This document shows positions 21,105-25,658 of a stretch of DNA of 25,658 nt, one piece after another. A program made the position numbers and the translations under genes. The DNA lies in IMG/VR virus record IMGVR_UViG_3300026521_000031, positions 1-25,658 of that record. One strand, given 5' to 3'. The DNA comes from a virus. Under the pieces are notes generated by a model. The model made no database searches. It had not been told where the DNA came from and was given only the letters and a program-made list of their open reading frames with translations. Every line of letters begins with the position of its first letter. The stretch's first letter is position 1.

Positions 21105-21293
21105 TTACTTCTCAGTACAGTATGTTTTACCTTCAATATTCTTAGGGTCTCTACACAACTTAACAGTTTTCAAATCTTTTACAACACATACATTATCTTT
21201 GTAAGATTTACATTTAGATATTTGTATTGTACTTTTAGTACACCCTGTGAATATAGCTGTTGCTAATACTAAACCTGCGATTATCTTAATCAT
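21105..21293 (-). CDS. Small lipoprotein, possible outer-membrane spanin
   Basis: This encodes a 62-residue protein with a lipoprotein signal peptide: positive MIK, hydrophobic core, then FTGC with the acylated Cys18. The mature 45 residues contain three more Cys and many Lys. Rz1-type spanins are small lipoproteins encoded near the inner-membrane spanin, but they are usually Pro-rich, which this is not. AAGGAT precedes the ATG. Confidence 0.7.
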   Translation of the reverse strand: MIKIIAGLVLATAIFTGCTKSTIQISKCKSYKDNVCVVKDLKTVKLCRDPKNIEGKTYCTEK

Positions 21294-21302
21294 TGAATAT
21301 CC

Positions 21303-21530
21303 TTAACATTTATTATAGAAGTACCAACCAAATAGGCGTACTCCTAGATACATTATAACTCCAACAAGCTTATTGTGTTTACTCACACATCTATATAGTA
21401 ATATATCAGCTTGTCGTCTAGTTAACCTTTTGTTCTCATAGCGTCTGTCGTGTTTTTCACAACAAGAGCTCCAAGTGCCCTCAGGGAAGAGAGTACAGTT
21501 GTTAGTTTTTAAAGAACTTGTTACGCTCAT
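21303..21530 (-). CDS. Miniature phospholipase A2-like protein
   Basis: This encodes a 75-residue protein from the ATG at 21530. It carries the active-site helix pattern of secreted phospholipases A2: CCEKHDRRY (Cys23, Cys24, His27, Asp28, Tyr31), and a second helix ADILLYRC supplying Asp42 and Cys48. The classical calcium loop is not visible, and a hydrophobic C-terminus (VGVIMYLGVRLFGWYFY) may bind membrane. It sits between tail-fibre and lysis genes, so it may weaken membranes at entry or lysis. It overlaps the upstream gene by 29 bases and has no clear ribosome site, which suggests translational coupling; the start is uncertain. Confidence 0.7.
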   Translation of the reverse strand: MSVTSSLKTNNCTLFPEGTWSSCCEKHDRRYENKRLTRRQADILLYRCVSKHNKLVGVIMYLGVRLFGWYFYNKC

Positions 21531-21912
21531 TAGCAAACCACTTTGCGAACTCAGGGAACTCTTTAGCCTCCATAGGAAGCTTAGTACCATTACTAAACTC
21601 TATAGTGGTTGAAGGTACACCTAATTCAAAAGCAGCTTTAACTTGTAACATACCCATTGCATCATCTTTTGTAAATGATATATTAGGCCCATCAGCTGTA
21701 TAAGGTTTCCCTTTAGATTTAGCGTCTCTAATAGCTTGTTTAGACTCATCTTTAGTTTTACTCTCGTTTATTAAATCTAGTACATCTTGTGGTAGTTCCT
21801 CAACTATATGATACCCCTCCTTAGTATAACACCACTGAGGTATATCAACTCCTTCTACAGAGTCATCTAACATCCAAACTTTATTTTTACTTGTTATTGT
21901 ATATGCTATCAT
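21502..21912 (-). CDS. DUF4376-like protein after the tail fibres
   Basis: This encodes a 136-residue protein. Residues 75-133 (FTKDDAMGMLQVKAAFELGV to EFAKWFANERNKFF) fit the DUF4376 pattern of an Asp-rich helix, a strand with SNGTKL and a closing helix; this domain is often attached to tail-fibre assembly or adhesion proteins. The first 70 residues form a different, small alpha/beta region. It follows the beta-helix fibre, and AAAGGA precedes the ATG. An adhesion or chaperone role is inferred from position. Confidence 0.7.
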   Translation of the reverse strand: MIAYTITSKNKVWMLDDSVEGVDIPQWCYTKEGYHIVEELPQDVLDLINESKTKDESKQAIRDAKSKGKPYTADGPNISFTKDDAMGMLQVKAAFELGVPSTTIEFSNGTKLPMEAKEFPEFAKWFANERNKFFKN

Positions 21913-21925
21913 TCTCTATCCTTTC

Positions 21926-23038
21926 CTATTGATATATTATACCACTAGCATCTAGTGTATTTACTGAAATATTTGTATCAGTCTCACCTGAAGCACCTTC
22001 TATAGATAGTGTTGAACCTCTTATAACAGCATACTCTTCTGTAGGGTCACCATCAGTAGAACAGTTGGAATAATCAGCAGCAATATGGGAATTATACTCA
22101 GCTATTATACTATAATTACCTGTATTTGTTGCAGTGGCACTTCTAGCACTAATTACCGAAGCTGAATTAGCTATTATTCCAAAACTCGCACTATTACTTG
22201 CATCAGCACTATTAGCATTTACTACTGAACCATAAGCAGCTTCAATACCATAACCACCTGTACCACTAGCATTAGCATTCTGAGCATTTATTGTTGAATT
22301 TCCTGTAGCAAAAATACCTCTAGCACCTGCACCACTAGCATCAGCACCTTTAGCATTTATTGTTGAACCATTGACTGCATAAATACCGTGACTACTAGCA
22401 CCACTAAATATACTTTCTCTAATATCTGCTGAAGAACTTTGTGTTGCTATAATACCGTGTTGACCCACATTCTTAACACCACAGCTAGCTAATACTTTAC
22501 ACTTACTGTTTTCTAAATGTATTCCATTGTTTTCAGAGCCACCGTTTATTGTAGTAAACAACTGTCCTATTGTAGGTAATACACCATTCTTAACACTAAA
22601 TGTAGGAGTATTAGTATTGTGATATTCCAAAGATGGTATATCAACAAAACTACCAGCATCTATAGTAGTCTCAGCATCCTCTCCAGTTATTGAAATCCAA
22701 CCTAAATCAATCCCTTTAATTATAACTTGTTCTTTCATTATAAAACCAGCAAGTAACTTAACCTCTACAGTATAACCACTTTGCTTATAAAGAGGATATA
22801 ACTTACTTAACTCTGTAAGTGCTTCATTTATAGTAGCATAATCTCCAGTATCTCCAACAGTTACCGTTTTATCTGCTGTTATGTCTGACCATAGAGCTAG
22901 AGGATACCCACCAGCTTTTGCACCGTTGTGTACCACCACTGTATTCTTATCAGTATCTACTGTTATCTCTCGCTCTGCTCCTGTAAAGGTACTATGTTCT
23001 GCTGTAGTACCGCCTCTTATTTGTAATTGCTTACTCAT
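21926..23038 (-). CDS. Tail fibre or spike with 23-residue beta-helix repeats
   Basis: This encodes a 370-residue protein. The N-terminus (LQIRGGTTAEHSTFTGAERE to NTVVVHNG) is the short attachment module shared by many phage fibres. Residues 60-130 resemble the opening of pectate-lyase-type beta helices (DYATINEAL). Residues 172-332 consist of seven units of exactly 23 residues, pattern GIxAxxxSxxNAxxAxASxxxxx, which build a right-handed beta helix. It probably binds or degrades a surface polysaccharide; no catalytic pair can be assigned. AAGGAG precedes the ATG. Confidence 0.85.
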   Translation of the reverse strand: MSKQLQIRGGTTAEHSTFTGAEREITVDTDKNTVVVHNGAKAGGYPLALWSDITADKTVTVGDTGDYATINEALTELSKLYPLYKQSGYTVEVKLLAGFIMKEQVIIKGIDLGWISITGEDAETTIDAGSFVDIPSLEYHNTNTPTFSVKNGVLPTIGQLFTTINGGSENNGIHLENSKCKVLASCGVKNVGQHGIIATQSSSADIRESIFSGASSHGIYAVNGSTINAKGADASGAGARGIFATGNSTINAQNANASGTGGYGIEAAYGSVVNANSADASNSASFGIIANSASVISARSATATNTGNYSIIAEYNSHIAADYSNCSTDGDPTEEYAVIRGSTLSIEGASGETDTNISVNTLDASGIIYQ

Positions 23039-23047
23039 ATAATCTCC

Positions 23048-23968
23048 TTAAGTTAAATCACCACAATCAAGTGGAGTTGTAAATCTTGTTTTAGCTAAAT
23101 CTATATATCTTTCAGACTCAATAGCAAACCCTGTGACGTCTCCAAAATCATCTGACTCATCACCATCTGTAAAAAATACTTCACTTGCTACGTCTTTAAC
23201 AGCCTCAATATTAGTGCTTACATTGTTTACATCATTTATATTACTAGATACAGTATTTACATTGGCTATATTATCAGCCGTTGTATTAACATTAACTATA
23301 TCTGTAGCTACAGTATTAATATTAGTTGAGTTACTACTTACAATATTAATATTAGCTGTGTTATTACTTACAGTATTTACATTAGCTATATCTGTAGCTA
23401 CAATAGTAATCTTACTATCTACTGAATTAAGGTCATTTGCTAAAGTATTTACATTAGCTATGTTATTTGACACTGTAGTAATAGCACTTGTTGTACTTCC
23501 TCCAGTAACTTCCTCAGTGATGCTTCCATTATCTACAATAAACTCAAAATCATTAGATAAGTCATTACCTATCAGCTCAACATTAGTTATGTTATCAGCT
23601 GTTGTATTGATATTATCCGTATTATCACTCACAATATTAATATTATCTGTATTATCACTAACAGTTACTATCTCGTTAATAATAGAAGCTATATCACTAT
23701 AAATACTAGGAGCTGTATCAAGCCCTTCACCATCTGTTGATGATGTAATTTTTACCACATACCCATCTGTAGGAGCATCGTTAAACACAATACTGTTATT
23801 GATTACGTCCCATACATTTGAAGGCACTTCGTGGTCTGTAGCTGTACCTGAGCCATCATCATCATAGTAGAAATCTACTCTACAATGGCTTTGAGACAAT
23901 ATAGTAGAAGCTAGTGTAAATATCTTACTTATACCATCAGCATTAAAGCTTTCAGTTGTAATTGCCAT
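23048..23968 (-). CDS. Tail fibre with coiled-coil Asn/Val repeats
   Basis: This encodes a 306-residue acidic protein. The first 90 residues look like the attachment domain of T7-like fibres (SKIFTLASTILSQSHCRVDF, DGYVVKITSS). Residues 100-131 and 164-260 consist of heptad-type repeats NIxNVNTVxxN, a trimeric coiled-coil shaft known from many podovirus fibres. A short end domain follows (YIDLAKTRFTTPLDCGDLT). It lies right after the tail nozzle gene and before the beta-helix fibre, so it may be the adaptor that carries the latter. AGGGAG precedes the ATG. Confidence 0.82.
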   Translation of the reverse strand: MAITTESFNADGISKIFTLASTILSQSHCRVDFYYDDDGSGTATDHEVPSNVWDVINNSIVFNDAPTDGYVVKITSSTDGEGLDTAPSIYSDIASIINEIVTVSDNTDNINIVSDNTDNINTTADNITNVELIGNDLSNDFEFIVDNGSITEEVTGGSTTSAITTVSNNIANVNTLANDLNSVDSKITIVATDIANVNTVSNNTANINIVSSNSTNINTVATDIVNVNTTADNIANVNTVSSNINDVNNVSTNIEAVKDVASEVFFTDGDESDDFGDVTGFAIESERYIDLAKTRFTTPLDCGDLT

Positions 23969-23977
23969 TTAATCTCC

Positions 23978-25658
23978 CTAAATTGTTTCTCTACCTTTTT
24001 CTCTATAAGTACCACTCATTGCTATACTATTTATAGTAAAAGGTTTATCACCGTCATTTAATATAGATAATGTTGTTTTATCTGTATTACTTAACACATT
24101 AATCCGTTTGTCATTTAAGATGGGTTTAATCTGTGTAAAATCTCTATCTTCCTTATATACCTCAAGGTTTGCGTCGCCTTCTAACGATATTGTAATATCC
24201 CTAATCTGTAAGCGTCCTCTAGGTGTCTGTACCTGAGCTTGAGTTTTCTTAGGTCTCCATTTAGTTAGTACAATACGACTTTCAAATTCAGTAGTTCCTA
24301 AATCCTTACAGCTACTACAAGTATCTTTAAGACCTAGAGGTATCTTATATACACCATCTATACTTACAAAATACAAATAACCATTTATTACCATAATATG
24401 TAATATAGGATTTTCTAGTATATTAGAGAAGTCCCACTTATACCAAGAACTCTGTACCATCTGGTCACCTGAGACAACCTCACGGTATATATAGATAAAC
24501 TTCTCATCGCCTACACGAACTATAAGAGTACCATCTTCTGTGTAATTCTCAATCTGTTCTACAACACCTTTAAGGTATGAAGGTACTTGTATTGTTAAAT
24601 CAAGAGCTTTATTCTCACTAGTTAGTCTAGCAACACGATACCTATAAAGCCTAGCAGTATCACCAGTGATACCAGAAAACACAATACTATCTCCATCATA
24701 AACTGTACCTCCTCTATTGTTGTAACTATAGTTAGATAGCTTATTTACTATAACTGTTGAAGGCGATATACCATTTTCTGTATTAAATAGGTATTGACCT
24801 TCTGAACTCATTATAAGTAGTCCTGACTGAAATATAGCAACCTGTAGTATATCAAGGACTCTTTCAGAAGCTATCTTTACTTCTAGACTATCTGCATCAA
24901 GTAAATTTATAACACTTGTAATATAGAAGTTCCATAGTAAATCAACCTCACTGAAAGTTAAACTATCACCAGCAACAATACAAATACGACCATTTATATA
25001 AAATAACTGTCTAATCTGTTTACCAACAAAGTAAGGGTCTTTATCATTCTCTGCGTTACCTACAAGAGGTGGGCGTAACCCATCTGAAGTCTTTAAGAAC
25101 TTAGCTGAGAACTCTGTTTCACTTTCTCTACGAATTACAACAGGCATATTATTCAAGAGTGGTAATTTTCTAACGCCATTCTCGTATATAGCTCTGTTTG
25201 TAAATTCTTGCCAAGTACCTTGCCACCTCATTACATAATAACTTGTACTTATAGAACCATCGCTAGAGTTTATTCTAGCTACTGCACCATCCCAAGGGAA
25301 GCTTGAAGGTAAATCTTGTAACTTAGGCACATCATACTTCCAACCAAATGAAGCTAAAGAACCCCAAGAGTCCCAATAGTTAAATGTAAAATCACTATAG
25401 GCATCTTTCCATATTCTAATGATACTACCTATTGCCTCTGTACTGAAACCATTAGTATTTCTTGTAGGTGTAACTAATGAAGCTACAAATTCATTTAACT
25501 GTGCTGTAAAGTTATCTGCTACTGCATTTGTAGAAGTTTCAGTAACTACATAAAACTCCTGTTCTCCTATATTCAATAGATATGATATAGGGTCTTGAGA
25601 GTTAGCTGTATTTATAGTAACTGTGTATTGCCCTACACCATCTCTCGTCCAAGTTAAA
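23978..25658 (-). CDS. Tail nozzle protein, gp12-like (start outside window)
   Basis: The frame is open to the right edge (it begins LTWTRDGVGQYTV), so 559 C-terminal residues of a longer protein are present; a TTG at 25576 is not the start. Matches to T7 gp12 include GLRPPLVGNAENDKDPYFVG-KQIRQLFYINGRI (T7: PSFVGSSINDVFFFRNRL), LLWNFYITSVINLLDADSLE, SEGQYLFN and SSWYKWDFS (T7: QSWSHWDFG). Gp12 forms the tip of the short tail through which DNA leaves. It is the first gene of the late operon seen here, and ends 9 bases before the fibre ATG. Confidence 0.88.
   Translation of the reverse strand, partial: LTWTRDGVGQYTVTINTANSQDPISYLLNIGEQEFYVVTETSTNAVADNFTAQLNEFVASLVTPTRNTNGFSTEAIGSIIRIWKDAYSDFTFNYWDSWGSLASFGWKYDVPKLQDLPSSFPWDGAVARINSSDGSISTSYYVMRWQGTWQEFTNRAIYENGVRKLPLLNNMPVVIRRESETEFSAKFLKTSDGLRPPLVGNAENDKDPYFVGKQIRQLFYINGRICIVAGDSLTFSEVDLLWNFYITSVINLLDADSLEVKIASERVLDILQVAIFQSGLLIMSSEGQYLFNTENGISPSTVIVNKLSNYSYNNRGGTVYDGDSIVFSGITGDTARLYRYRVARLTSENKALDLTIQVPSYLKGVVEQIENYTEDGTLIVRVGDEKFIYIYREVVSGDQMVQSSWYKWDFSNILENPILHIMVINGYLYFVSIDGVYKIPLGLKDTCSSCKDLGTTEFESRIVLTKWRPKKTQAQVQTPRGRLQIRDITISLEGDANLEVYKEDRDFTQIKPILNDKRINVLSNTDKTTLSILNDGDKPFTINSIAMSGTYREKGRETI

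Noticed and set aside
23133-23702. Plus-strand ORF of 189 residues rich in Leu/Ile/Val/Thr
   Set aside because: It is the antisense shadow of the coiled-coil repeats of the tail fibre; the repetitive DNA leaves this frame open.

Overview
The window is part of an AT-rich, lytic, T7-like podovirus (autographivirus type). The diagnostic genes are the start of a single-subunit phage RNA polymerase (left edge), a T7-type ATP-dependent DNA ligase, small and large terminase subunits of the gp18/gp19 type, three internal virion proteins in the gp14-gp15-gp16 order, and a tail nozzle protein of the gp12 type (right edge). Every supported gene is on the minus strand, so transcription runs from high to low coordinates. 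The host cannot be named from the sequence. The low GC content, T-rich upstream tracts and extended -10 boxes (TGnTAyAAT) without a clear -35 would suit a low-GC bacterium such as a member of the Campylobacterota, but this is a weak inference.

Late region, in transcription order (25.7 to 9.2 kb): tail nozzle (cut by the window edge), a coiled-coil fibre, a beta-helix fibre or spike with 23-residue repeats, a DUF4376-like protein, a tiny phospholipase A2-like protein, a set of small lysis-type membrane proteins (lipoprotein, C-terminally anchored coiled coil, N-terminally anchored coiled coil), small unknowns, a beta-rich tail-type gene split by one in-frame TAA, a second DUF4376-like protein, a T4-type lysozyme, an unknown protein flanked by twin hairpins, the ejection proteins, the small terminase, and a large terminase interrupted by a group I intron. 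The intron (830 nt) carries a GIY-YIG homing endonuclease. Removing it restores the motif DPAGTG-TDEMGW exactly where T7 gp19 has DPSGRGKDETGY.

Junction region (9.17 to 8.11 kb): about 1 kb without convincing genes, densely structured. It holds a terminator after the terminase, several perfect inverted repeats, a 121-nt multi-stem element, a very long imperfect hairpin, an array of CTTAAAG/CCTAAAG heptamers like the short repeats beside the T7 termini, and a GC-only-flanked palindrome. By analogy with T7 (gene 19 at the right end, early genes at the left end) this is probably where the virion DNA ends join in the concatemer, so the assembly appears to be read through the terminal repeat.

Early region (8.1 to 5.4 kb): small unknown proteins, two behind near-identical T-rich promoter modules, a second non-coding stretch with repeated promoter-like elements, and an HTH protein whose upstream region carries tandem TATAGTAATATAA repeats. 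Then a tightly packed cluster with strong Shine-Dalgarno sequences follows (5.4 to 0.8 kb): unknown small protein, a Tyr/Asp/Glu/Cys-rich protein, a compact M20/M42/M28-like metallopeptidase, DNA ligase, a membrane-anchored protein, a 34-residue coiled coil, flavin-dependent thymidylate synthase ThyX, a small unknown, and then the RNA polymerase. Placing ligase and ThyX ahead of the RNA polymerase differs from T7. Capsid, portal and DNA polymerase genes are not in the window.
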